Positions 1 through 8,348 of a DNA stretch of 64,000 nt are shown here, piece after piece. The DNA lies in assembly GCF_030719215.1 (NCBI RefSeq), contig NZ_CP120983.1:5828001-5892000 (forward strand), written 5' to 3'. The translations under genes and the position numbers were made by a program. Source of the DNA: Streptomyces sp. Alt3. Its GTDB lineage: Bacteria > Actinomycetota > Actinomycetes > Streptomycetales > Streptomycetaceae. Each line of letters begins with the position of its first letter. Positions within the stretch are counted from its first letter, which is position 1. The notes beneath the pieces are model-generated. The model did no database searches and was not told the origin of the DNA. It saw only the letters and a list, made by a program, of their open reading frames with translations.

Positions 1-908
1 AGATCGACCCGTCCGTCCAGCTCGTCGCCTGCGGGTCCTCCAGCCGCGCCATGCCGACGTTCGCGGCATGGGAGGCGACGGTCCTCGCCGAGACCTACGA
101 CCTCGTCGACTACGTCTCGCTGCACGCCTACTACGAGGAGACCGACGGCGACCGTGACTCCTTCCTCGCCTCGGCCGTCGACATGGAGTCCTTCATCGAG
201 AGCGTCGTCGCGACCTGCGACCACGTGGGGGCACGCCTCAAGTCGCCGAAGAAGATCAACCTCTCCTTCGACGAGTGGAACGTCTGGTACATGAGCCGCT
301 TCCAGAAGGACGCGGAGGAGAACCCGCTCGACTGGCCCGAGGCGCCCCGGCTGCTGGAGGACAACTACAGCGTCACCGACGCCGTCGTCTTCGGCAGCCT
401 GATCGTCGCGCTGCTGCGCCACGCGGACCGGGTGACCGTCGCCTGCCTCGCCCAGCTGGTCAACGTGATCGCGCCGATCATGACCGAGCCCGGCGGGCCC
501 GCCTGGCGGCAGACCACCTTCTTCCCCTTCGCCCAGGCCGCCCGGTACGGCCGGGGCCAGGTCCTGGACGTGAGGGTGGACTCGCCGACGTACGGGACGG
601 CGAAGTACGGCGAGACGGACCTGCTGCACGCCACCGCCGTACGCGACCCGGAGACGGGCGCCGTCACCGTCTTCGCCGTCAACCGGAGCCAGGACTCCGC
701 GCTGCCGCTCGAAGTCGCCCTGACGGGGCTGGACCTGGGCCGGGTCGTCGAGCACCAGGTCGTCGCGGACGCCGACCCCGAGGCCCGCAACACCCTCGCC
801 GAGCCCGAGCGCGTGCTCCCGCATGCCGCCGAGGGCACGGAGCTGGCCGACGGCACCCTGAAGGCCGTCCTGGAGCCCCTGTCCTGGAACATGATCCGGC
901 TGGCCTGA
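1..908 (+). CDS. alpha-L-arabinofuranosidase, GH51 family (5' end outside window)
   Basis: This is the C-terminal part of a cytoplasmic retaining arabinofuranosidase that releases L-arabinose from arabino-oligosaccharides. The frame is open from base 3, and the first residues (DPSVQLVACGSSS) are typical of the middle of GH51. The motif FDEWNVWY near bases 264-290 holds the Glu that is the catalytic nucleophile of this family. The acid/base Glu must lie upstream of the window. The protein ends with the usual C-terminal beta-sandwich closing in LSWNMIRLA. A strong bidirectional terminator follows. It converges on the aldose epimerase and sugar importer genes, which fits an arabinose-related locus. 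The true start lies off the left edge, and any internal ATG is not a start. Confidence 0.93.
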   Translation, partial: IDPSVQLVACGSSSRAMPTFAAWEATVLAETYDLVDYVSLHAYYEETDGDRDSFLASAVDMESFIESVVATCDHVGARLKSPKKINLSFDEWNVWYMSRFQKDAEENPLDWPEAPRLLEDNYSVTDAVVFGSLIVALLRHADRVTVACLAQLVNVIAPIMTEPGGPAWRQTTFFPFAQAARYGRGQVLDVRVDSPTYGTAKYGETDLLHATAVRDPETGAVTVFAVNRSQDSALPLEVALTGLDLGRVVEHQVVADADPEARNTLAEPERVLPHAAEGTELADGTLKAVLEPLSWNMIRLA

Positions 909-914
909 CGACGG

Positions 915-954
915 CGTACGGCGCCCTCCCCCGGCCGGGGGAGGGCGCCGTACG
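915..954. terminator. bidirectional terminator
   Basis: A perfect 18-bp stem (915-932 with 937-954) around a GGCC loop lies between two convergent genes, the arabinofuranosidase and the exported aldose epimerase. There is no U-tract, as is common for GC-rich actinobacterial terminators. Confidence 0.85.
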
Positions 955-972
955 TGTGCCGGGAGGGGCCGC

Positions 973-2139
973 TCAGCGCGCCGAGAAGGCGTGCACCGTC
1001 GTCGAGCGGTAGGTGTCGCCGGGCCGGAGCACCGTCGACGGGAACGACGGCTGGTTGGGGGAGTCGGGGAAGTGCTGCGACTCCAGGCAGAACGCGTCGC
1101 CCTGGCGGTACACCCGCCCCGAGGTGCCGGCCAGGGTGCTGTCGAGGAAGTTCCCCGTGTAGACCTGCATGCCGGGTTCCGTCGTGTACATCTTCATCAC
1201 CCGGCCCGAGCCGGGGTCCGTGACGGTGAGCGCGTACTCGGGGCGGGTCGTGATCCCCTTGTCCAGCACGTAGTTGTGATCGATCCCCTGCCCGTACCCG
1301 ACCTGCTCGTGCGGGGTACGGACGGCCTCCCCGACGGCCCGGGGCCGCCTGAAGTCGAACGGCGTACGCGCCACCGGGGCGAGCTCTCCCGTCGGGATCA
1401 GCGTCGCGCCGACCGGTGTGTAGCGCGCCGCCGAAAGCTCCAGCAGGTGCCCGTCGACGCTGCCGCTGCCCTCGCCCGCCAGGTTGAAATAGGTGTGGCT
1501 GGTCAGGTTGAGGACGGTGGCGCGGTCCGTGGTCGCCGTGTAGTCGATGCGCCACTCACCCCGGGAGGTGAGGGTGTAGACGACACGGACGGCGAGCGCG
1601 CCCGGATAGCCGGCCTCACCGTCCGGGCTGGTCCTGGTCAGGACCAGCCCGACGTCACCACGTGCGGTGAACGGCTTCACGTCCCAGACCCGCTTGTCGA
1701 AGCCCCGGTCGCCACCGTGCAGGCTGTTGGGGCCGTCGTTCAGGGGCAGTTGGTGCGTGACACCGTCGAGGGTGAAACGGCCCCCGGCGATCCGGTTGCC
1801 GTACCGCCCGATCAGCCCGCCGAAGTACGGGGACTTCGCCACGTAGTCCGGCAGGCCGCCGAAGCCGAGCGACACGTTCGCCGTCCGGCCCCGGCGGTCG
1901 GGGATCTCGAGGGACTGGACGACACCGCCCCAGGAGAGGACCTTCAGCCGGGTCCCGCCGTTGGCGAGGGTCCAGCGGTGCACCTTCGTCCCGTCGGCGA
2001 GGGTGCCGAAGAGCTCCTCGGACGGGGCGCGTCCGGAGGCCGAGGCGTGCGCGGCGGGGGCGCCCGCCGCCACGGCCAGCCCGGCGGCGGCCGTGGCCGC
2101 CAGGACGGTGCGTCTGCTGGTTCCGGTGGTGAAGGTCAT
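973..2139 (-). CDS. aldose 1-epimerase (mutarotase), Tat-exported
   Basis: 388 aa; interconverts alpha and beta anomers of free sugars. The N-terminus TSRRTVLAATAAAGLAVAAG is a twin-arginine signal followed by AHA, a likely signal peptidase I site near residue 32, so the enzyme should act outside the membrane. GalM landmarks are present: NRIAGGRF, NSLHGG and SHTYFNLAG with the catalytic His residues, DHNYVLD, and LESQHFPDSPNQ with the catalytic Glu. It is the last gene of the importer operon, 28 bases after the permease, so it probably presents the right anomer to the transporter. A cytosolic paralogue lies at 10435-11427. Confidence 0.93.
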   Translation of the reverse strand: MTFTTGTSRRTVLAATAAAGLAVAAGAPAAHASASGRAPSEELFGTLADGTKVHRWTLANGGTRLKVLSWGGVVQSLEIPDRRGRTANVSLGFGGLPDYVAKSPYFGGLIGRYGNRIAGGRFTLDGVTHQLPLNDGPNSLHGGDRGFDKRVWDVKPFTARGDVGLVLTRTSPDGEAGYPGALAVRVVYTLTSRGEWRIDYTATTDRATVLNLTSHTYFNLAGEGSGSVDGHLLELSAARYTPVGATLIPTGELAPVARTPFDFRRPRAVGEAVRTPHEQVGYGQGIDHNYVLDKGITTRPEYALTVTDPGSGRVMKMYTTEPGMQVYTGNFLDSTLAGTSGRVYRQGDAFCLESQHFPDSPNQPSFPSTVLRPGDTYRSTTVHAFSAR

Positions 2140-2167
2140 GAAACAACTCCTGTCGGATGAAGGGGCG

Positions 2168-3412
2168 TTACGAGCCGACCTTGCGCTTGTTCCATACGTC
2201 GAACCCGACCGCGGCCAGCAGGACGAAGCCCTTGATGACCTGCTGGTAGTCGGTTCCGATGCCCACGAGGTTCATACCGTTGTTCAGCACGCCCAGGACC
2301 AGACCACCGATGATCGCGCCGAGGACCGTGCCCACGCCGCCGCTCATCGACGCGCCGCCGATGAACGAGGCGGCGATGGCCTCCAGCTCGAAGTTGAGGC
2401 CCGCCTTGGGCGAGGCCGCGTTGAAGCGGGCGGCGAAGACCAGACCCGCCAGGGCCGCGAGCATGCCCATGTTCAGGAAGACCAGGAAGGTGACCTTCTT
2501 GTCCTTCACACCCGACAGCTTGGCCGCGGGCAGGTTGCCGCCGATGGCGTAGATGTGGCGGCCGATGATCGCGTTGCGCATCAGGTAGCCGAAGCCGACG
2601 ACCAGCACGCCGAGGATGAGCAGTACGACCGGGGCGCCCTTGTAGCTGGCGAGCAGCAGGGTGACGACGAGGACGGCCGAGACCAGGGCGACCAGCTTCA
2701 GCAGGAAGAGCTTGAACGGCGGCACCTCCAGGGCGAACTCCTGCTGGCGCTTGCGGTCACGGACCTCCTGGATCACCACGAAGGCGATCAGGGCGAAGCC
2801 CAGCAGCAGCGTGAGGTTGTGGTAGTTGGTGTTCGGCCCGACCTCGGGCAGGAAGCCGTTGGCTATCTCCTGGAGGTCCTGCGGGAAGGGGCCGAGGGTC
2901 TGGCCCTTCAGGAAGATCTCCGTCAGACCGCGGAAGAGCAGCATGCCCGCGAGGGTCACGATGAACGACGGTATGCCGAGGTAGGCGATGAAGAAGCCCT
3001 GCACCGAGCCCGCCACGGCGCCGATGGCCAGGCACAGCACCACCGCGAGCGGCCAGGGCATGTCGTGCTCGACCATCAGTACGGCGGCCATGGCGCCGAT
3101 GAACGCCGTCAGCGAGCCGACCGAGAGGTCGATGTGGCCCGCGATGATGACGAGCATCATGCCGATCGCGAGGATCAGGATGTAGCTGTTCTGCAGCACC
3201 AGGTTGGAGACGTTGCGCGGCAGCAGCAGATCGCCGTCCGACCACACCGCGAACAGCACCACGATCAGGCCGAGGGCCATCAGCATGCCGTACTGGCGCA
3301 TGTTGCGGCGCATGCCGTCCAGCACCAGCTGCAACAGCCCGCCGCCGGCGGCCGGTCCGCTCTTGCCGGGCGGCGCGGGGGCCGGGGTCCTGTCGGTCAC
3401 GTCCGTGCTCAT
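2168..3412 (-). CDS. mmsB: sugar ABC transporter permease, MmsB/GguB type
   Basis: 414 aa; membrane subunit of a monosaccharide importer of the ribose/xylose (CUT2) class. About ten hydrophobic segments are visible, and the region containing IIAGHIDLSVGSLTAF is the conserved BPD_transp_2 signature. Residues 1-35 are a soluble Pro/Gly-rich cytoplasmic tail. The length suits the longer MmsB/XylH subgroup. Its ATG overlaps the stop of the ATPase gene by four bases (ATGA), so translation is probably coupled. A single permease gene implies a homodimer. The substrate is inferred as arabinose, xylose or galactose from the neighbouring GH51 enzyme and epimerase. Confidence 0.92.
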   Translation of the reverse strand: MSTDVTDRTPAPAPPGKSGPAAGGGLLQLVLDGMRRNMRQYGMLMALGLIVVLFAVWSDGDLLLPRNVSNLVLQNSYILILAIGMMLVIIAGHIDLSVGSLTAFIGAMAAVLMVEHDMPWPLAVVLCLAIGAVAGSVQGFFIAYLGIPSFIVTLAGMLLFRGLTEIFLKGQTLGPFPQDLQEIANGFLPEVGPNTNYHNLTLLLGFALIAFVVIQEVRDRKRQQEFALEVPPFKLFLLKLVALVSAVLVVTLLLASYKGAPVVLLILGVLVVGFGYLMRNAIIGRHIYAIGGNLPAAKLSGVKDKKVTFLVFLNMGMLAALAGLVFAARFNAASPKAGLNFELEAIAASFIGGASMSGGVGTVLGAIIGGLVLGVLNNGMNLVGIGTDYQQVIKGFVLLAAVGFDVWNKRKVGS

Positions 3413-4959
3413 CGGGTTACCTCTTTGTCCTTCGTCATCTGACGCATCAGCGCTTCCTGCGATGCCTCGGCCCGCGAGAACTCACCCGTGAGCCGTCCTG
3501 CGGCCATCGTGTAGATGCGGTCGCACATGCCGAGCAGCTCCGGCAGTTCGGAGGATATGAAGACGACCGCCTTGCCCTGGGCGGCCAGCTGGTCGATGAC
3601 CGTGTAGATCTCGTACTTGGCGCCCACGTCGATACCGCGCGTGGGCTCGTCCAGGATCAGCACCTCGGGACCGGCGAAGATCCACTTGCTGAGGACGACC
3701 TTCTGCTGGTTGCCGCCGGACAGCTTGCCCACCGGCTCGAAGACGGTCGGCGCCTTGATGTTCATGGACTTCCGGAAGCCCTCGGCGACCTGCCGCTCCC
3801 CGTGCTCGTCGACCACACCTCGCTTGGCGACCTTGCCCAGGGCGGTCAGCGAGATGTTCCGGTTGATGGTGTCGATGAGGTTGAGGCCGTAGTGCTTGCG
3901 GTCCTCGGTGGCGTACGCGATACCGTGCGAGACCGCCTCGGGGACGGACTTCGTACGGATCTCGGCGCCGTCCTTCAGGACGGTGCCGCTCGCGTACCGG
4001 CCGTAGGAGCGGCCGAAGACGCTCATCGCCAGCTCGGTGCGGCCGGCGCCCATGAGCCCGGCGAGACCGACGATCTCGCCGCGCCGCACCTCGATCGAGA
4101 CGTCGTCGACGACCTTGCGCTGCTGGTCGATGGGGTGGTGCACGGTCCAGTTGCGGATCTCCAGAGCAGGCGCGGAGCCCTCCTCCGGATGGTGCGGGGT
4201 CCGGTCCGGGAAGCGGTTCTCCAGGTCCCGGCCGACCATTCCGCTGATGATCCGGTCCTCGGTCGTCCCCTCGGCCTTCACGTCGAGCGTCTCGATGGAG
4301 CGCCCGTCGCGGATGATCGTGACCGAGTCGGCGACCCGGCGGATCTCGTTCAGCTTGTGGGAGATGATGATCGAGGTGATGCCCTGTTCCTTCAACGAGA
4401 GGATCAGGTCGAGGAGTTTGCCGCTGTCCTCGTCGTTGAGCGCCGCCGTCGGCTCGTCGAGGATGAGCAGCTTCACCTTCTTCGACAGGGCCTTGGCGAT
4501 CTCCACCAGCTGCTGCTTGCCCACGCCGATGTCGGCGACGCGGGTCTCCGGGTGCTCGTCGAGGCCTACCCGGCGCAGCAGTTCACCGGCGTGCCTGAGG
4601 GTGTCGTTCCAGTTGATGAGCCCGCGCTTCGCGTGCTCGTTGCCGAGGAAGATGTTCTCCGCGATGGAGAGGTACGGCACCAGCGCCAGCTCCTGGTGGA
4701 TGATCACGATGCCGTGCTGCTCGCTCGCCCGGATGTCCTTGAACCGGCAGGTCTCGTTCTCGAAGAGGACGTCCCCTTCGTAGCTGCCGTGCGGATGGAC
4801 GCCGGAGAGCACCTTCATCAGGGTCGACTTGCCGGCGCCGTTCTCACCGCAGATGGCGTGGACCTCGCCCTGCCGGACGGTCAGTGTGACGTCCGAAAGC
4901 GCTTTGACACCGGGAAAGGTCTTGACGATCGAGCGCATTTCCAGGACGGGTCCCGCCAT
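3409..4959 (-). CDS. mmsA: sugar ABC transporter ATP-binding protein, MmsA/GguA type
   Basis: 516 aa; tandem ATPase of a CUT2 sugar importer. The first half has Walker A GENGAGKST and Walker B LLILDEPTAAL. The second half has the degenerate Walker A GLMGAGRTE that is normal for this class, signature LSGGNQQK and Walker B VLILDEPTRGIDV. The start was set at ATG 4959 (MAGPVLEMRSIVKTFPGVKA) because GGAAGG lies just upstream and the N-terminus matches the family. The frame stays open 48 codons further, but that sequence is low-complexity and runs into the intergenic space. It lies 34 bases after the binding-protein gene and overlaps the permease start. Confidence 0.94.
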   Translation of the reverse strand: MAGPVLEMRSIVKTFPGVKALSDVTLTVRQGEVHAICGENGAGKSTLMKVLSGVHPHGSYEGDVLFENETCRFKDIRASEQHGIVIIHQELALVPYLSIAENIFLGNEHAKRGLINWNDTLRHAGELLRRVGLDEHPETRVADIGVGKQQLVEIAKALSKKVKLLILDEPTAALNDEDSGKLLDLILSLKEQGITSIIISHKLNEIRRVADSVTIIRDGRSIETLDVKAEGTTEDRIISGMVGRDLENRFPDRTPHHPEEGSAPALEIRNWTVHHPIDQQRKVVDDVSIEVRRGEIVGLAGLMGAGRTELAMSVFGRSYGRYASGTVLKDGAEIRTKSVPEAVSHGIAYATEDRKHYGLNLIDTINRNISLTALGKVAKRGVVDEHGERQVAEGFRKSMNIKAPTVFEPVGKLSGGNQQKVVLSKWIFAGPEVLILDEPTRGIDVGAKYEIYTVIDQLAAQGKAVVFISSELPELLGMCDRIYTMAAGRLTGEFSRAEASQEALMRQMTKDKEVTR

Positions 4960-4993
4960 GGTCTTGCCTTCCAATCCTTGAGAGGGAGCCCGG

Positions 4994-6112
4994 TTACTTG
5001 AGGTCGTTCTCGGTGTAGTAGCCGTCGTCGACGAGGGCCTGCTTGTAGTTGTCCTTGTCGACGCTGACCGGCTGCAGCAGATAGGCGGGGACGACCTTGA
5101 CACCGTTGTCGTAGGACTTGGTGTCGTTGACCTCGGGCTTCTTGTCGTTCAGGGCGGCGTCCACCATGTTCGAGGCGACCTTGGCGAGCTTGCGCAGGTC
5201 CTTGTAGACGGTCTGCGTCTGGTCGCCCGCGATGATCGACTTCACCGATGCGAGCTCGGCGTCCTGGCCGGTGACAACGGGCATCGGCTTCGCTCCGGTG
5301 CCGTAGCCGTCCGACTTGAGGGCGGAGAGGATGCCGATGGAGATGCCGTCGTAGGGGGAGAGCACGGCGTCGACCTTGGCGCTGCGGTAGCTGGACGTCA
5401 GCAGGTCGTCCATGCGCTTCTGCGCGGTGCCGCCGTCCCAGCGCAGGGTGGTGACCTGGTTGAGGGCGGTCTGCTTGGACCGGACGACCAGCTCGCCCTT
5501 GTCGATGTGGGGCTTGAGGACGTTCATCGCGCCCTGGAAGAAGTACTTGGTGTTGTTGTCGTCGTTGGAGCCGGCGAACAGCTCGATGCTGAAGGGGCCC
5601 TTCTTGCCGTCCTCCAGGCCGAGCTTGTCCACGATGTACGAGCCCTGGAGCTCGCCGACCTTCTCGTTGTCGAACGAGGCGTAGTAGTCGACGTTCTCCG
5701 TGCCGAGGATCAGCCGGTCGTAGGAGATCACCGGGATGTCGGCGTCCTTGGCCTGCTGCAGCACGTTGTTGAGGGACTTGTTGTCGATCGCGGCGACGAT
5801 CAGGGCGTCCACACCCTGGGTGATCATGTTCTCGATCTGCGAGACCTGCTGGTCAGGGTCGTCCTCGCCGTAGACGAGCTTGGTCTTGTAGCCCTTCGAC
5901 TTCAGTTCCTTCACGACGTTGGCGCCGTCGGAGATCCAGCGTTCGGAGGACTTCGTCGGCATCGCGACGCCGATGGTGGCGCCGTCGGCGCCACCCTTCT
6001 TCTCCTCGCCGCCGCCTTCGCTGTTCTGGCCGCAGGCGGTCAGGGCGAGGGCCAGGGAGGCGGCGGAGGCGACGGCGGCAAGTGCGGCTCTGCGGTTGCG
6101 CATGGTCATCAT
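4994..6112 (-). CDS. chvE: monosaccharide-binding lipoprotein, ChvE type
   Basis: 372 aa; extracytoplasmic sugar-binding component of the importer, anchored by a lipid. The signal peptide ends in the lipobox LTAC, with Cys27 the lipidated residue, followed by an acidic/Gly linker. The mature part is a Peripla_BP_4 sugar-binding fold (IGVAMPTKSSERW, GVDALIVAAID, PVISYDRLI, AVLSPYDGISIGIL), closest to ChvE/XylF-type proteins that bind arabinose, galactose or xylose. Three ATG codons sit close together (6112, 6109, 6103). AAGGA is best spaced for 6103, so the real start may be a few residues in. It is the first gene of the operon chvE-mmsA-mmsB-epimerase. Confidence 0.92.
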   Translation of the reverse strand: MMTMRNRRAALAAVASAASLALALTACGQNSEGGGEEKKGGADGATIGVAMPTKSSERWISDGANVVKELKSKGYKTKLVYGEDDPDQQVSQIENMITQGVDALIVAAIDNKSLNNVLQQAKDADIPVISYDRLILGTENVDYYASFDNEKVGELQGSYIVDKLGLEDGKKGPFSIELFAGSNDDNNTKYFFQGAMNVLKPHIDKGELVVRSKQTALNQVTTLRWDGGTAQKRMDDLLTSSYRSAKVDAVLSPYDGISIGILSALKSDGYGTGAKPMPVVTGQDAELASVKSIIAGDQTQTVYKDLRKLAKVASNMVDAALNDKKPEVNDTKSYDNGVKVVPAYLLQPVSVDKDNYKQALVDDGYYTENDLK

Positions 6113-6233
6113 CCTTGATGTGTGTCAGAGCTCGGTCCGGTGGTGCCGGAACGCTGAGGGCAGATCGACCGAGAACGGGTGTGTGGGATTGTGCGCGGCT
6201 GTGTCTTCTTTTGGGGAGAGTGTTTCCGGAACG

Positions 6234-7217
6234 TTATGACGAGATCGCGAACCGGTTGAGCCGGCCCGGGAGTCGGCTGCCGAGCGGGGCCATCCCGCCG
6301 TCCGCCCCGTGCCGCGCGAGCAGGTCCAGCGCGAGCCGTCCGCGCCGCACCCGCTCCTTGGCGGTGGACAGCGCCAGCTCCCGCAGGTGCTGGCCGTAGG
6401 GGTAGATCCCGGGCGACTTGGCGAGGCCGAACTTCAGGTACAGCGGCGCGCCGCGCCGGATCAGCTCGGCCACCTCGTACATCCGCACATAGCCGCCGAG
6501 GTCGTCCGGAGCCTCGATGTAGAGGTCCATCGGAGCCCTCGACACCCGCCGGATCTCAGTGAACTGAGCAAGCGTCAGGTCGGACGGGATGTTGATCGAG
6601 TCGGCGCCGAGCTGCTCGAAAACGGCGAACGAGGCAGGGTTCACCGGCCCGATGAGCGCCGACACCTTGAAGGTGGTGTCCGCGGGCAGCACGCCCTGCT
6701 CACGCAGCCGGTGCAGGGTCCACAGCACCCCTTCGTCGGCCACGAGCAGGCACTTCACGCCGAGCTCGGTGGCGCGTAGGGCGTCCTCGACGCAGCCGGC
6801 CAGGGCGTCGTGGCCGCGGGAGCGCAGCCCGGCCCCGCCGGAGTCCGTACGGACCGACGCGCCGGTGTCCCAGGTGCCGCGCGGCCCCGTGAACAGGCAG
6901 AGCTCGATGTCCCGTTCGGCGCAGCTCTCCACCATCTCGGTGATCTCGGCGTCCGTCAGCATCCAGACGCCGCTGCCCTGGCTGATGCGGTGGACCGGGA
7001 CGTCGAGCCTCGCGGACTCCTTGAGGACGACGCCGAGGGCCTCCGGACCCTCCACGGACGGCACCTCGGTGCGCCAGCTCCCGCCGCCGGGGAAGGAGTG
7101 CGGCGAGGCGTCGGCCGGGGACAGGGGCGCCGGGCCGAGGCCGAGCGCGGTGAGCGCCGCGTCGCCGGGACGGCGGGCGCCGGCGGCACCGGGGGAAGAG
7201 GCAGGGGCGTCGTTCAC
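6234..7217 (-). CDS. U32-peptidase-like protein in sugar cluster
   Basis: 327 aa; resembles the U32 peptidase family (collagenase-like, a TIM-barrel fold) rather than any classical sugar enzyme. Supporting segments are ELCLFTGPRGTWDTG, LGVKCLLVADEGVL, LGADSINIPSDLTLAQF and PLYLKFGLAKSPGIYPYG. The first 50 residues are Pro/Gly/Ala-rich and probably disordered. The biochemical role is unknown. In this context an enzyme acting on a sugar or sugar-acid derivative is more likely than a protease, but that is inference. It lies between the dehydratase/dehydrogenase pair and the importer operon, and carries its own copy of the motif found upstream of the dehydratase (7231-7254). Confidence 0.68.
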   Translation of the reverse strand: MNDAPASSPGAAGARRPGDAALTALGLGPAPLSPADASPHSFPGGGSWRTEVPSVEGPEALGVVLKESARLDVPVHRISQGSGVWMLTDAEITEMVESCAERDIELCLFTGPRGTWDTGASVRTDSGGAGLRSRGHDALAGCVEDALRATELGVKCLLVADEGVLWTLHRLREQGVLPADTTFKVSALIGPVNPASFAVFEQLGADSINIPSDLTLAQFTEIRRVSRAPMDLYIEAPDDLGGYVRMYEVAELIRRGAPLYLKFGLAKSPGIYPYGQHLRELALSTAKERVRRGRLALDLLARHGADGGMAPLGSRLPGRLNRFAISS

Positions 7218-7230
7218 GACTGGTCCTTCA

Positions 7231-7254
7231 CGTTCGGTATTTCGGACGAAGTTC
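7231..7254. promoter_or_regulatory. candidate operator, copy 1 of shared motif
   Basis: GTTCGGTATTTCG, then six variable bases, then GTTCG, located 14 bases upstream of the U32-like gene. The same arrangement occurs at 9519-9542 upstream of the dehydratase. The regulator is not encoded in this window. Confidence 0.55.
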
Positions 7255-7328
7255 GGATCGTTGGGAGTACGCCGGTACGGAGGCGGTCAGGTCGCCGCCG
7301 TACCGGCGTACGGATCAGGGCGTGCCCG

Positions 7329-8348
7329 TCACGGCCGCAGCAGCACCTTCCCGGTCTCCGGGTCCCCGGACCCCACCAGCGCCACCGCGTCGGCGAACCG
7401 CTCCAGCGGGAACTCGTGGGTGATCAGCGGCGCCGGGTCGAGCAGCCCGGCCGTGAACGCCCGCACCGCGTAGGACCAGGCCGCCGAGGGCGCCCCGAAG
7501 ACGCTGCGCACGGTGAGCTGGCTCAGCGACAGGTGCACCGGGTCGATGCCCACGGCCCCCGGGGTGAACATCCCGGTCAGGATCACCCGCCCGCCGCGAC
7601 GCGCCAGCAGGCAGGCGTCGGCCGCGGTGGACGGCGCTCCGGCCGTCTCCACGACCAGGTCGTAGTGGCCCCGCACCTCCTCGGACTCCTTCGGCGTCCG
7701 GGCCTCGCCCGCCCCGAAGTCCAGCGCCTGGGCGGCCCGTGCCTCCCTCGGGTCGATCACGGTGAGCTCCGCCGGCGACACCGCCGCCAGCAGCTGCACC
7801 GCGAGCAGTCCGAGTGTGCCCGCCCCCAGGACGGCGATCCGCTCGCCCGGCTCGGGCGCTCCGGCCCGCACCGCCGCGGCGACCACCGCGGCCGGCTCCA
7901 GCAGGGCCGCGGCCCGGAGGTCGGCGTCGTCGGCCAGCGGGTGCAGCAGACGTGCCGGGACCACCAGGTGGTCGGCGAACGCGCCGGGCCGGGTGAACCC
8001 CGTCTCGTCGTAGCCCGCCGTGCACAGGGAGGTCTCCCCGTACCGGCACCGCTCGCAGCGTCCGCAGGCCCGGAAGCCCTCGGCGACCGTGCGCCGGCCG
8101 AGCAGCGCGGGATCGACGCCCTCACCCAGCGCGTCCACGGTCCCCGACCACTCGTGACCCGGCACCACCGGATAGCGCACATAGGCCGGGTCGCGGTGGC
8201 CGTCGTACACCTCGCGGTCGCTCATGCAGATCCCGGCGGCGGCGACCCGCACCCTGACCTCGCCGGGGCCCGGCTCGGGGAGCGGTCCCTCGGTCAGCCG
8301 ATGGCTGCCCGGCCGCTCGACGGTCAACGACCGCGAGAAGGACGTCAC
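7329..8348 (-). CDS. zinc-dependent medium-chain alcohol/polyol dehydrogenase
   Basis: 339 aa; NAD(P)-dependent oxidoreductase of the sorbitol/threonine dehydrogenase type. The catalytic zinc region GHEWSGTV is present. A structural-zinc cysteine cluster CGRCERCRYGETSLC follows near residue 85, and the Rossmann dinucleotide loop IAVLGAGTLGLLAVQ lies near residue 160. The start is GTG 8348, whose GTGA overlaps the stop of the dehydratase gene, with GAAGAGG upstream. Coupling to a sugar-acid dehydratase suggests it oxidises an intermediate of the same catabolic route, possibly the sugar or a later aldehyde; the substrate cannot be read from sequence. Confidence 0.88.
   Translation of the reverse strand: MTSFSRSLTVERPGSHRLTEGPLPEPGPGEVRVRVAAAGICMSDREVYDGHRDPAYVRYPVVPGHEWSGTVDALGEGVDPALLGRRTVAEGFRACGRCERCRYGETSLCTAGYDETGFTRPGAFADHLVVPARLLHPLADDADLRAAALLEPAAVVAAAVRAGAPEPGERIAVLGAGTLGLLAVQLLAAVSPAELTVIDPREARAAQALDFGAGEARTPKESEEVRGHYDLVVETAGAPSTAADACLLARRGGRVILTGMFTPGAVGIDPVHLSLSQLTVRSVFGAPSAAWSYAVRAFTAGLLDPAPLITHEFPLERFADAVALVGSGDPETGKVLLRP

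Noticed and set aside
1961..3442. 493-codon plus-strand frame rich in Asp/His/Gln
   Set aside because: It is the complement of the permease gene; the odd composition is the mirror of hydrophobic codons.
4960..5103. 48-codon N-terminal extension of the sugar ATPase
   Set aside because: Low-complexity Ser/Thr/Arg sequence that overlaps the end of the binding-protein gene; GGAAGG and family alignment support ATG 4959.
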